NCBI RefSeq assembly: GCF_011045025.1 | Contig: NZ_JAAKZX010000028.1 | Location: 1 to 64,000 of the forward strand | Source: Streptomyces ureilyticus | Lineage (GTDB): Bacteria > Actinomycetota > Actinomycetes > Streptomycetales > Streptomycetaceae | Reading direction: 5' to 3' | DNA: 64,000 nt | Part shown: piece after piece, positions 18,601 to 26,138 of the stretch | Position numbering within the stretch: position 1 is the stretch's first letter | Layout of the letters: every line of letters starts with the position of its first letter | Translations under genes and position numbers: made by a program | Notes under the pieces: generated by a model | Seen by the model: only the letters and a program-made list of their open reading frames with translations | Databases searched by the model: none | What the model was told of the DNA's origin: nothing

Positions 18601-18700
18601 AGAGCACCCCACTTTTGGCCACGCCCCGGTCAGGCCAGAGCGACGCACTTTTGACCATGCCTCGGGCAAGGCAAGAGCACGTGACTTTTGACCATGTCTC
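18601..18700. repeat. Three tandem 36-37 bp repeats
   Basis: Units begin at 18601, 18637 and 18674, each with agagc, then a variable few bases, then acttttgaccatg or a close variant (acttttggccacg in the first). The units abut with no spacers, so this is not a CRISPR array. The array lies between msiK and the downstream end of the tnpB element. An open frame on the minus strand would encode a 12-residue degenerate repeat (SKVT..., VKSA..., AKSG...), which I regard as incidental. Confidence 0.6.
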
Positions 18701-18704
18701 AAAG

Positions 18705-18828
18705 CTTCCTGCTTCGTCGCCCACTGCCGACCGCACACAGCCCTAGTGAGCTGCGCACGCCCGGTCTCACGCGGACTCCACAGGCATTCCGGCCGACGGC
18801 CCGTCGGTCCGTACTGCACCGGCCACTC
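18705..18828 (-). ncRNA. Candidate TnpB omega (right-end) RNA region
   Basis: TnpB nucleases use an RNA transcribed from the 3' end of their gene through the element's right end. The 124 bp after the tnpB stop have no gene but do have structure, including a 7-bp palindrome with one central base (ccgacggcccgtcgg, about 18792-18806). The element's right end would lie near 18705, just before the tandem repeats. Position and structure fit; the boundaries are inferred from the family model. Confidence 0.35.
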
Positions 18829-20235
18829 CTACGCGGCCAGCAAACACTTCTCCAGCTCCGACGCCTTGATCACCGTCGGCGTCTTCTTCCCTGGTGGCAG
18901 TCCGGCTGCCACCAGCCAGTACAGCCGCATCCCCTCATCCCGGAGATTCACGGCGGCATTCACATCACGATCATGGACCACGCCACACTCCGTGCAGGTC
19001 CACTCCCGGACCGAGACGTCCATCCTCGGTCCCTTGGCGTGACAGGCCGAACACCGCCGGGTCGAGGGAAAGAAGCGGTCGACGATCACCAGCGTCCGGC
19101 CGTACCACTCGCACTTGTACCGCAGCTGCCGCAACAGCTCACCCCACGAGGCATCGGTGATCGCTTCGTTCAGCCTCGCCTTACGACGCTTCCCCCTGCC
19201 GCGCGCTGACCGCAGCAAGGTCACGACGGACAAGTCCTCCACCACAAGCACTTGGTTCTCGCGCACGAGGCGGGTCGTGAACTGGTCCAGCATGTCCCGG
19301 CGTACGTCACTGATGAGCGCGTAAAGACGTGCGATCTTCTGCTTGACCTTCTGCCGGTTCCGGGAACCCTTCACCTTCTTGTGCAGCTCCCGCTGCAACC
19401 GCGCCAGCTTCTCCGCGTACCGCTTCAGCAGCCGCGGGTGATCAATCTTCGTCCCGTCGTCCAGAGTGACGAGCGACGCCAGACCCAGATCCAGCCCCAC
19501 CGCCTTCGGGGCCCGCGAACCCGGCACGAACACGGCGGGCAGCGGCGCTATTCGCTCCTCCACCAACGTGGACACGAAATACCGGCCCGCCCGATCCCGC
19601 ATCACCGACAACCGCACCGGGACCGCCCCCGCAGGCAGCGCCCTCGACCAGCGGATGTCCAGCGGCCGCGACTGCTTGGCGAGCGTGATCAGCCCCGTAC
19701 CAGGCCGCTCAGAATCCTCGACCCACTTGAAGCCCGTACGCACATAAGTCGCCGAATCCCGAGACCGCCCCTTCCTCTTCCGCTGCGGATACTTCGCCTC
19801 ACCCTTGATGAACCGGCTGAACGCCTGCTCAAGATGCCGCAACGACTGCTGCAGCACCGTCGACGACACCTCCTTCAACCACGCCAACTTCTCGGCCTGC
19901 TTCCAGCCGGTCAGCGCTCGACACGTCTCTGCGAAGCCCACATTCACGCGGTGCCGCTCCCAGGCCCCGGACCGCAGAGCCAGCCCCTCGTTGTAGACCC
20001 ACCGACACGCACCGAACGTTCGCGCCAACTGCTCGGCCTGCTCTTCCGTCGGATAAAAGCGGAACCGGTACAGGCGATGGTGAGTGTCGGGCTCCTTGAC
20101 ATGCCCCTTCAGCGGAGTCGCCTTGCGCGCGTGGTGCTTGCGGCGGTCACCGATACCGAGCGCCTCACGCTTGATGCGCTGGGCCTCCTCGCCCTTCACC
20201 GCTTTCGGCTTCGAGTTCTCCGCCGACTCCCCCAT
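18829..20235 (-). CDS. tnpB: RNA-guided endonuclease TnpB (IS200/IS605-type, orphan)
   Basis: Starting at ATG 20235, with GGGGAG upstream, the product has 468 residues. It has an N-terminal helix-turn-helix (YRFRFYPTEEQAEQLARTFG near 57), a RuvC-like nuclease core and a zinc ribbon (CSACHAKGP, CTECG). All three catalytic acids are present: Asp249 in GLDLGL, Glu333 in VVEDLSV, and Asp424 in DRDVNAA. A basic extension of about 50 residues precedes the usual start. No TnpA transposase gene is adjacent, so it cannot move alone. It lies between msiK and tRNA-Thr in a region full of relics. Confidence 0.92.
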   Translation of the reverse strand: MGESAENSKPKAVKGEEAQRIKREALGIGDRRKHHARKATPLKGHVKEPDTHHRLYRFRFYPTEEQAEQLARTFGACRWVYNEGLALRSGAWERHRVNVGFAETCRALTGWKQAEKLAWLKEVSSTVLQQSLRHLEQAFSRFIKGEAKYPQRKRKGRSRDSATYVRTGFKWVEDSERPGTGLITLAKQSRPLDIRWSRALPAGAVPVRLSVMRDRAGRYFVSTLVEERIAPLPAVFVPGSRAPKAVGLDLGLASLVTLDDGTKIDHPRLLKRYAEKLARLQRELHKKVKGSRNRQKVKQKIARLYALISDVRRDMLDQFTTRLVRENQVLVVEDLSVVTLLRSARGRGKRRKARLNEAITDASWGELLRQLRYKCEWYGRTLVIVDRFFPSTRRCSACHAKGPRMDVSVREWTCTECGVVHDRDVNAAVNLRDEGMRLYWLVAAGLPPGKKTPTVIKASELEKCLLAA

Positions 20236-20411
20236 GATCCGCTCCCCAGCGATCCGATCTCCACAACAGCACGTCAGACCGATCAACGAACGGGTGCACG
20301 GATGGTTACGCACCGTCTTTGGATCGCGTGGAGGGGGGAACTTCGTGGCTTGGGGAAACGGGCTCTGTGTACAGTGGAGCCGCCTTCGTGCACGGCGTTG
20401 AAGTGCGCGAT

Positions 20412-20490
20412 GCCTCCTTAGCTCAGTCCGGCCCAGAGCAGCTCACTTGTAATGAGCAGGTCGTCGGTTCGAATCCGACAGGGGGCTCCA
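20412..20490 (+). tRNA. tRNA-Thr (anticodon TGT)
   Basis: A full cloverleaf can be drawn. The acceptor gcctcct pairs with agggggc, with one T-G wobble. The anticodon stem gctca/tgagc encloses the loop cttgtaa with anticodon TGT. The T arm is gtcgg-ttcgaat-ccgac. The D arm includes gctcag, and the 3' CCA is encoded at 20488-20490. It reads ACA threonine codons. tRNA genes are common integration sites, and the flanking DNA here is degenerate on both sides. Confidence 0.93.
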
Positions 20491-20537
20491 TGGATATGGA
20501 CAACCTGCCTGCGGGGCCCGTGAGTTCGTAGCTTCAT

Positions 20538-20780
20538 CTACGGTCGCGGTCCCGCGGCGGGGGCGGTCAGCCGGCCCTCGCGGGCGAGCCGTATGCCGCT
20601 CTCCTCGACGCGTGAGTACAACGCGACCACGCCTGCGTATGGATGAGGTCCGCGGGGCCTGCGAGTTCCGAGACGATATCGGCGTCCGCGACCTCGATCA
20701 GCCGGTCCACCAGCTCCGGCGGCAGGGCGGTATTGGCGGCGAGCCCGCACAGGACATGGTTGACAGGGGGCCTCCTGCCG
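20538..20780 (-). pseudogene. Leucine-rich-repeat-variant protein relic
   Basis: One minus-strand frame reads HVLCGLAANTALPPELVDRL and then IEVADADIVSELAG, typical of Streptomyces LRV repeat proteins. The expected continuation (ALYSRVEESGIRLAREGRLTAP) is found in a different frame just downstream. The gene is therefore broken by a frameshift near 20640, and no intact N-terminus is seen upstream. Two minus-strand frames up to about 21020 may hold more of it, but I cannot follow it with confidence. Confidence 0.5.
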
Positions 20781-21112
20781 GAGGCGTGGCGGCTGGCGCT
20801 GCGCCTGAACCGCCTGGGTGGCGAACCGGACAAGCCGGCTTTCGCCACCGTACCGCCGACGGGCATGTGCACGTCGAGCAAGGCGCGGGCCTGCCTGTAC
20901 GACAGCCGGACCAGATCGAGGTCCGGGCATACGTCGCGCGGGCTGACGAGTCGTGCTCCGTGGGCCAACGTGTATGCGGCCACTTCGCCTCCTCTGGCGT
21001 GGAGTGTTTCGCGTCGCTGCATTGTTTGGTCGAGTAGTCCCCGGGCTGGAGAGAGCCCCGGTTGTACGGCCCGGGGTCGGCGGGCCGTACATCAGGAGCG
21101 GCGATGATGGCC

Positions 21113-22230
21113 TTACGGAAGGGGGATGGCGAGCACCTTGAATTCCGCGGCCGGATTGCCGACGTTGGAGAAGTTGGCGTCGACCACGTAGAGACGGCAG
21201 CCGAACGCCTTGGCCGCGGTCGGCCATGCGGCGTCCGGCACCTGGGTCGCGCCAAGGCCCCGTCCGGCGGTCAGCGACCGGGAGAGCTTGATCTCGGTCA
21301 CGCCCTGGGGGCTGGCCGCGTACAGGGTCTGCCCGATCAGCTGCAGACCGTCGGCCCCCTCCCAGGTGCTGTGCAGGGTGATCCGTCGGGCGTCGACCGT
21401 CCCGGCGGTGCCGGTGGGCACCAGGTAGAGGGCCGAGCCTCCCTCGGTGGTCTCGGACTGGGCCACGATCAGGTGCCTGCCGTCGGGTGTGGCGGCGATG
21501 CCGTTGGCGTTGAAGCCGGTGCTGGTGGGGGCCCAGTCGCCGCTCAGTACCACCTTCTGGGGCGCACCGATTTTGCCGTTGTTCTTGAGCGGTACCCGGA
21601 TGAGGGCGGGGCCGCGGCTGTCGGTGAGCCCGGCCGCGTTGTGGGTTACGGTCACGTCGTGAGGTAGGCGGCGTCGGGGACGGTGATGTCGGCCGGCAGC
21701 GTGCCGGACTGCGTGTCGTACACCCGGAAGCCGGGGATGGTGCCGGGGACGAAGGCGTCGCCACCGCCGGCTACCCACAGTCGGCCGAAGCGGTCGATGG
21801 CCATGCCGGAGGCCATCTTGTGCGGGCCGGGTGATGGGGCGAATTGTTTGGCGACGCCGGTCTTCAGGTCGATGCGTTGGATCGAGCCGTCGACCAGCGA
21901 GCCGGTGTAGGCCGCGCCGTTGTGGATGGCGAGGCCTTCGGGGGAGAACCCGTTCGGCAGCCGCATCACCTGGGGGATGGGCTTCGCCGAGTCCATGGCG
22001 AGGACCGGCCTGGACCGGTCCGCCGCGGGGAGCGTTCCGGCCGATGCCGGAACGGCGGACAGACCGGCGATCACCAGCGCGGTCAGGACGGGAGCCAGGA
22101 CCTGTGGCAGGGACTTCTTCCGCCTGCGTCCCGTGGAGTTGTTCTGCGAGCCGGACGGCTCGTGCTGCTGGCCCTCGTCCTCGCGGCACTCCTGCCCAGG
22201 ACGCCGCGCGCCGCGCTGGACGACCACGAG
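21113..22230 (-). pseudogene. Secreted SMP-30/NHL beta-propeller protein, frameshifted
   Basis: The upstream frame gives a signal peptide (LAPVLTALVIAGLSAVPASA) and the first propeller blades (LPNGFSPEGLAIHNGAAYTG, GRLWVAGGGDAF), ending at LPADITVPDAAYLTT followed by a stop. The next frame continues exactly where blade three should (VTVTHNAAGLTDSRGPALIR, SALYLVPTGTAG, FGCRLYVVDANFSN). Adding one base in ctcacgacgtgacc near 21660 restores the frame (AYLTDVTVTHN). This is a one-base deletion pseudogene, or a sequencing error. The intact form would be a secreted protein of about 350 residues. Confidence 0.7.
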
Positions 22231-22350
22231 ACCAGCCATCACCAAGGCGCCCCCGCCTGATCCCGCAGGTCAGCCGCCGCGTCCGGCGCCCTGATCCGGT
22301 CTGGCTGGCTCGGGCCCAGCCTTCCGCGTCCCTGTTCGTCGCAGCGCCAG

Positions 22351-22557
22351 GTGGTCGGTCCCGCCGAGGACTTGAGCCGACGCGAGATCGAGGTCGTACG
22401 GCTGCTGGCCGAGGGCCTGAGCAACCGTGTCATCGCGTCGGCGCTGTTCCTCAGTGAGGCGACGGTCAAGACCCATCTCGTACGCATCTACCGCAAGCTG
22501 AGCGCGGACAACGGAGCGGCGGCGGTGTCGGAGGGTGGGCCGCCGGGGGCTGCTTGA
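22351..22557 (+). pseudogene. LuxR-type helix-turn-helix fragment
   Basis: The 68 residues are the output domain of a NarL/LuxR response regulator: LSRREIEVVRLLAEGLSN, then SEATVKTHLVRIYRKLSADN. No receiver domain or start region is found upstream, and the frame begins right at the HTH domain. It is therefore a 5'-truncated remnant, even though it could still be expressed as a small DNA-binding protein. Confidence 0.55.
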
Positions 22558-22580
22558 ACTTACCTAGTTTATGCGTCAGT

Positions 22581-22787
22581 TCATGCGTCTTGTATGTCGT
22601 CGAGTGTGATGGCGGCGGCCGGGCAGACGGCGGCCGCTTCCCGGACGGTGGAGTGGTGGTCCTGGGGTGGTTCTGGGTCGAGCAGGGTGACGATGCCGTC
22701 GTCGTCGCGTTGGTCGAAGACGTCGGGGGCGATCAGGGCGCATTGGCCGGCGCCGCAGCATTTGGTCTCGTCCACGCTGATCTTCAC
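22581..22787 (-). CDS. [3Fe-4S]-type ferredoxin
   Basis: The 68-residue protein starts at GTG 22787 with caaggaac upstream. It has the single-cluster ligand pattern of P450-partner ferredoxins: CGAGQCALIAPDVF near residue 12 and AAAVCPAAAITL near 51. It begins 22 bp after the stop of the P450 gene on the same strand, so the two form an operon in which the ferredoxin would deliver electrons to the P450. Confidence 0.9.
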   Translation of the reverse strand: MKISVDETKCCGAGQCALIAPDVFDQRDDDGIVTLLDPEPPQDHHSTVREAAAVCPAAAITLDDIQDA

Positions 22788-22809
22788 GTTCCTTGGCCTC
22801 CTTCCTGCG

Positions 22810-24030
22810 CTACCAGCGCACGGGGACCTCGCGGAGGCCGCCGACCAGTAGGCCTTCTACGCGCTGTAGTTCGTCGGTGGGGACGGCCAGGGCGAGGGTG
22901 GGGAGTTTGTGGAGGAGGGTTTCGAGGACGACTTGGAGTTCGGTGCGGGCCAGGGATTGGCCGAGGCAGGAGTGGGGGCCGGCGCCGAAGGTCAGGTGGG
23001 GGTTGGGGGTGCGGGTGAGGTCCATTTCGTCTGGGTTGGTGAAGGTGTTCTTGTCGCGGTTGGCGGAGGGCAGGGCGCAGAAGACGGTGGTGCCGCTCGG
23101 GAGTAGTTCTCCGTTGATGTTGGTGTCTTCGGTGAGGTAGCGGCGGATGCCGAAGCCGCCGAGGTTGGCGTCGTAGCGGAGTGCTTCGTCGACCGCGGTG
23201 CGGATCAGGGAGGGGTCGGCCAGTAGGCGTTCCCAGCGGGAGCGGTCCGCGAGGAGCATGGCGATCATCTTGCCGATCATGTTGGCGGTGGTCTCGTGGC
23301 CGGCGACCAGGAGGCCCATCCCGGTGCTCAGCAGTTCGGGGTCGGTCATTCCCTCGCCTTCTGCCTCGCTCTCCTTGATCAGCATGCTGAGGAGGTCTTC
23401 GCCGGGCTCGGCGCGCTTGGCCGCGATGAGGTCGGTCATGTACTGGATGAACTCGGCGTGCGCGGCCCGGGTTTCGTCCTTCGAGAAGCGGGTGACGTTC
23501 AGGAAGGCGTCGGACCAGTAGGAGAAGCGCTCGCGGTCCTCGGCGGGGGCGCCGAGCAGGTCGCAGATGACGTAGACCGGGAGGGGGAAGCCGAGGGCTG
23601 CCTTGAGGTCGCCGGGCCGGCCGCGGTCGACCATGTCGTCGATGAGGCTTTCGGCCGTCTTCGTCATGCCGGTGCGCAGTGCCCTCATGCGTTTGGCGGT
23701 GAAGTACTTGCCTACCTGTCGCCGCCACCTGAGGTGGGGTTCGCCGTTTTCGGGGATGGCCAGTTCGTAGTCGCCGGTGGCGGCGGAGCCACCTGCACCT
23801 TCGGGGGCGACCCTGGCGCCGTTGTCCGTGGTGGTGGGTCGGGCGAAGCGGGGGTCGGTGAGGAGGTTTCTGACGTCGTCGTAACGGGTGAGGAGCTTGC
23901 CGGTGTCTCCGCTGGGGAGTTCGACGGTGGCCACCGGGCATTGGCCGCGCAGCCGTTCCCATTCGGCCGGTGGCTCCAGTGGTCCGTCGGTGGGCATCGG
24001 CAGATGGATGACCTGGTCGTTCTGGCTCAT
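22810..24030 (-). CDS. Cytochrome P450
   Basis: A soluble class I P450 of 406 residues. It shows the I-helix oxygen-activation motif LLVAGHETTAN near 240, the K-helix EALR, and the heme-binding loop TFGAGPHSCLGQSLA near 346 with the cysteine thiolate. ATG 24030 has gaggagacgcc upstream. It is co-transcribed with a ferredoxin and divergent from a MarR regulator, which suggests an inducible oxidation, perhaps of a toxic or signalling compound. The substrate cannot be deduced and no biosynthetic partners are adjacent. Confidence 0.93.
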   Translation of the reverse strand: MSQNDQVIHLPMPTDGPLEPPAEWERLRGQCPVATVELPSGDTGKLLTRYDDVRNLLTDPRFARPTTTDNGARVAPEGAGGSAATGDYELAIPENGEPHLRWRRQVGKYFTAKRMRALRTGMTKTAESLIDDMVDRGRPGDLKAALGFPLPVYVICDLLGAPAEDRERFSYWSDAFLNVTRFSKDETRAAHAEFIQYMTDLIAAKRAEPGEDLLSMLIKESEAEGEGMTDPELLSTGMGLLVAGHETTANMIGKMIAMLLADRSRWERLLADPSLIRTAVDEALRYDANLGGFGIRRYLTEDTNINGELLPSGTTVFCALPSANRDKNTFTNPDEMDLTRTPNPHLTFGAGPHSCLGQSLARTELQVVLETLLHKLPTLALAVPTDELQRVEGLLVGGLREVPVRW

Positions 24031-24140
24031 CTGGCGTCTCCTCGTGGGGGGAGGTGTTGTGCGACAGCGGTGCCGACGGTGCCGATGACGCCGACGACGG
24101 CGACGACGGCTCGTTCACGGTGCTGCACGATACGTACGTC

Positions 24141-24171
24141 GTGCATGATGCATCAATAGTGCATCATGCAC
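24141..24171. promoter_or_regulatory. Perfect inverted repeat, probable MarR operator
   Basis: Arms gtgcatgatgca and tgcatcatgcac are perfectly complementary over 12 bp with a 7-bp spacer. The site lies between the divergent P450 and MarR genes, about 110 bp from the P450 start and 97 bp from the MarR start. Another tgcatgg word follows at 24178. This is the classic geometry for autorepression and control of the divergent target by a MarR dimer. Confidence 0.7.
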
Positions 24172-24267
24172 TTTCCATGCATGGCGCATTATCGACGTAG
24201 GGTGGAGATACGGTGACGCGGGCAAGCGCACCTGTCGCCAACGTTTGTGCAGGCAAGGGAGATCGGC

Positions 24268-24765
24268 GTGGATGCCCGAGAGGCGGGGGAGCGCATCGAG
24301 CGGGAGCTGCTGATCCTGACGCGGAACCGGGAGTCGTCGACACCGCGTGGCGTACGCGGCGGGGGCGCCCTGGACCGTAGCGCCTACGCGCTGCTCAGCA
24401 GGCTGGAAGTCCAGGGACCGATGTCGATCCCGGACTTCGTCGAGGCGTTCGGGCTCGCCGCTTCCACGTTCACCCGGCAGACCTCGGCGCTGCTGCGGGA
24501 GGGCCTGGTGGAGCGGACGCTGGATCCGGACGGCGGGGTGGCCCGGAAGTTCCGGCTCACCGAAGAGGGCATGAAGCGCCTTGCCGCGCAGCGCGAGGAG
24601 ATCATCGACGGCCTGACCCAGGTCGTCGCCGAGTGGCAGCCCGAGCGTTTGCAGCGCTTTGTCGCCGACCTGCGGCAGTTCAACACCGACATCGAACGGA
24701 TCACGGGCCGCTCCTGGCCGCGACCGACGCCTCAGGGCACCGACGAGCAGCACACGCGTGACTGA
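24268..24765 (+). CDS. MarR-family transcriptional regulator
   Basis: GTG 24268 has aaggga seven bases upstream, giving 165 residues. The winged helix-turn-helix covers about residues 35-110: LLSRLEVQGPMSIPDFVEAF, the recognition helix AASTFTRQTSALLREGLVER, then the wing DPDGGVARKFRLTEEG. The terminal helices serve dimerisation. It probably represses itself and the divergent P450-ferredoxin operon through the palindrome at 24141-24171 until a ligand binds. Confidence 0.9.
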   Translation: MDAREAGERIERELLILTRNRESSTPRGVRGGGALDRSAYALLSRLEVQGPMSIPDFVEAFGLAASTFTRQTSALLREGLVERTLDPDGGVARKFRLTEEGMKRLAAQREEIIDGLTQVVAEWQPERLQRFVADLRQFNTDIERITGRSWPRPTPQGTDEQHTRD

Positions 24766-24901
24766 CTCGTAGCCGGTTCCTCGCGCCCGGGTGGGTTCGG
24801 CCACTGTGGACCCGCCTGGCATCGCACGGCAGCGCCCTCGGGCGGCCACCGGTGTTCTCCGGCGGGCCGTCCGAGGGCCGACGCGTCAGGCTGTCTGCCG
24901 G

Positions 24902-25825
24902 TCAGGAGGTAGGGGACCACCACATGGCAAGGGCGAGGACGGCCACGGTGGAGGCGATGGTGCTGAAGTCGTACCGCCCTTGCGGGGCGGCCGGCGCCAC
25001 ACCGGTGCCGTCGAGTCGCCGCTGGAGGTTTTCGCCGATCACCTGCCAGTTGGTCACCAGGCCCACGTCGGAGTCATCGAAGCGGTATCCCCAGTCGTCG
25101 GTCCAGCCGTTGATGATCCGGTCGGAGATGGCGTGGAACCGGGCACCCTCGGCGATGGCTTCCACGAACCACAGGAGCGCTCCGGCCCTGGCGCGGTCTG
25201 CGGCATTCCTGTCGTTGCCTGCGACTGGCGGGTTGTTGAGCGCGTTCGCGTTGTCCCGGAGATCGCGGGTGGAGAACATCGGCGTCGTTCTGGTCTGGCC
25301 GGCGTAGCCGGGCAGGCCATTGCTGGCGGTGTAACTGCCCGAGAACGGGAGCACCTCTGCGGAGTTCGGTTCCGTGGACGAAGACGGCAGCCAGTTCACG
25401 TTCTGGAGGGTCGCGTCCGAGGTGTAGCGGTAGGTGCGGTCGCGGGGATTGTAGTAGCCCTGCACGTACAGATTGTGGGCGTTCATGACGATCCGGGTCA
25501 GCAGGTTCGGCCCGTCGTACACGTTGACGAGGAAGAAGTCGTCGGTGGCCTTCTCGGTGGCCCACACCGTCTGTGCGCCGTTGCCGTAGATCGCCTGCTC
25601 GTTGACTCGGCCGCGGACATCGTTGATCATCTGCTGGTAGCTGCTCCGGCCTCCGCTGATGTCCCAGTTGATGTCCTCCGGGTCGTCGATCGCGAAGGCC
25701 TTGGACGCACCGAGGGGGCTGAGCAGGGCCAGGAGCAGCGCGAGCAGTACCGCGCCGGCGGTGGCGATGGTCGTTCTGGTGCGTCGGCCGCCCGGAGGGC
25801 TGCCTACAACGATGTCAGGACTCAT
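24902..25825 (-). CDS. Secreted ribosome-inactivating protein (rRNA N-glycosidase)
   Basis: From ATG 25825, with AAGGAG upstream, the product has 307 residues. The signal peptide (TTIATAGAVLLALLLALL) is probably cleaved after SKAFA at residue 45. The mature part matches the ricin-A/Shiga-type N-glycosidase fold, which removes an adenine from the sarcin-ricin loop. All five expected active-site residues can be placed: Tyr120 (HNLYVQGYY), Tyr165 (SGSYTAS), Glu226 and Arg229 (AIAEGARFHAI), and Trp260 (TNWQVIGENL). A hydrophobic stretch at 287-303 (STIASTVAVLALAMWW) could anchor it or act after processing. No lectin chain or immunity gene is adjacent. Confidence 0.85.
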   Translation of the reverse strand: MSPDIVVGSPPGGRRTRTTIATAGAVLLALLLALLSPLGASKAFAIDDPEDINWDISGGRSSYQQMINDVRGRVNEQAIYGNGAQTVWATEKATDDFFLVNVYDGPNLLTRIVMNAHNLYVQGYYNPRDRTYRYTSDATLQNVNWLPSSSTEPNSAEVLPFSGSYTASNGLPGYAGQTRTTPMFSTRDLRDNANALNNPPVAGNDRNAADRARAGALLWFVEAIAEGARFHAISDRIINGWTDDWGYRFDDSDVGLVTNWQVIGENLQRRLDGTGVAPAAPQGRYDFSTIASTVAVLALAMWWSPTS

Positions 25826-26138
25826 GTGCTTCTCCTTGTGTGCAATGAGCGTCGTGCCTGACCGACGCTTGCAACCGGAGCGTTGATTGGCACGTCCCTT
25901 CCACCAGGGCAATCAACCTCGTGGACAGCACTGGATTGTTTGCCGGACCGTTTCGTCGCCGGTGTCAACGGCCGATGTCACATCGGGAAAGGGTTCACGC
26001 CCGAGCGGTGCGGTCCGTACGTTTGCCGCCCTGAACGGCGTTTTCGCCAGCCATACAGCCACGTACGGCCATAGCGCGTACGGACAACAGACATGCACTG
26101 CCATAGCCACGTACTGCCACAGGAAAGGGGACGGCTTC
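25826..26138. promoter_or_regulatory. Divergent promoter region between the RIP and HTH-NTPase-WD40 genes
   Basis: A direct repeat of agccacgtac(g/t)gcca occurs at 26057-26071 and 26105-26119, 48 bp apart, immediately before the HTH-NTPase-WD40 gene. Related ccata/cgtac words surround it. The region separates two divergent accessory genes and may hold a site for the helix-turn-helix of the large protein itself. No gene lies here. Confidence 0.4.

Noticed and set aside
18601..18700. Repeat array considered as CRISPR
   Set aside because: Units are contiguous without spacers, drift in sequence, and no cas genes are present.
21844..22260. Plus-strand frame with a hydrophobic end opposite the propeller relic
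   Set aside because: The signal peptide and blade motifs are on the minus strand; the plus-strand hydrophobicity is a mirror effect.
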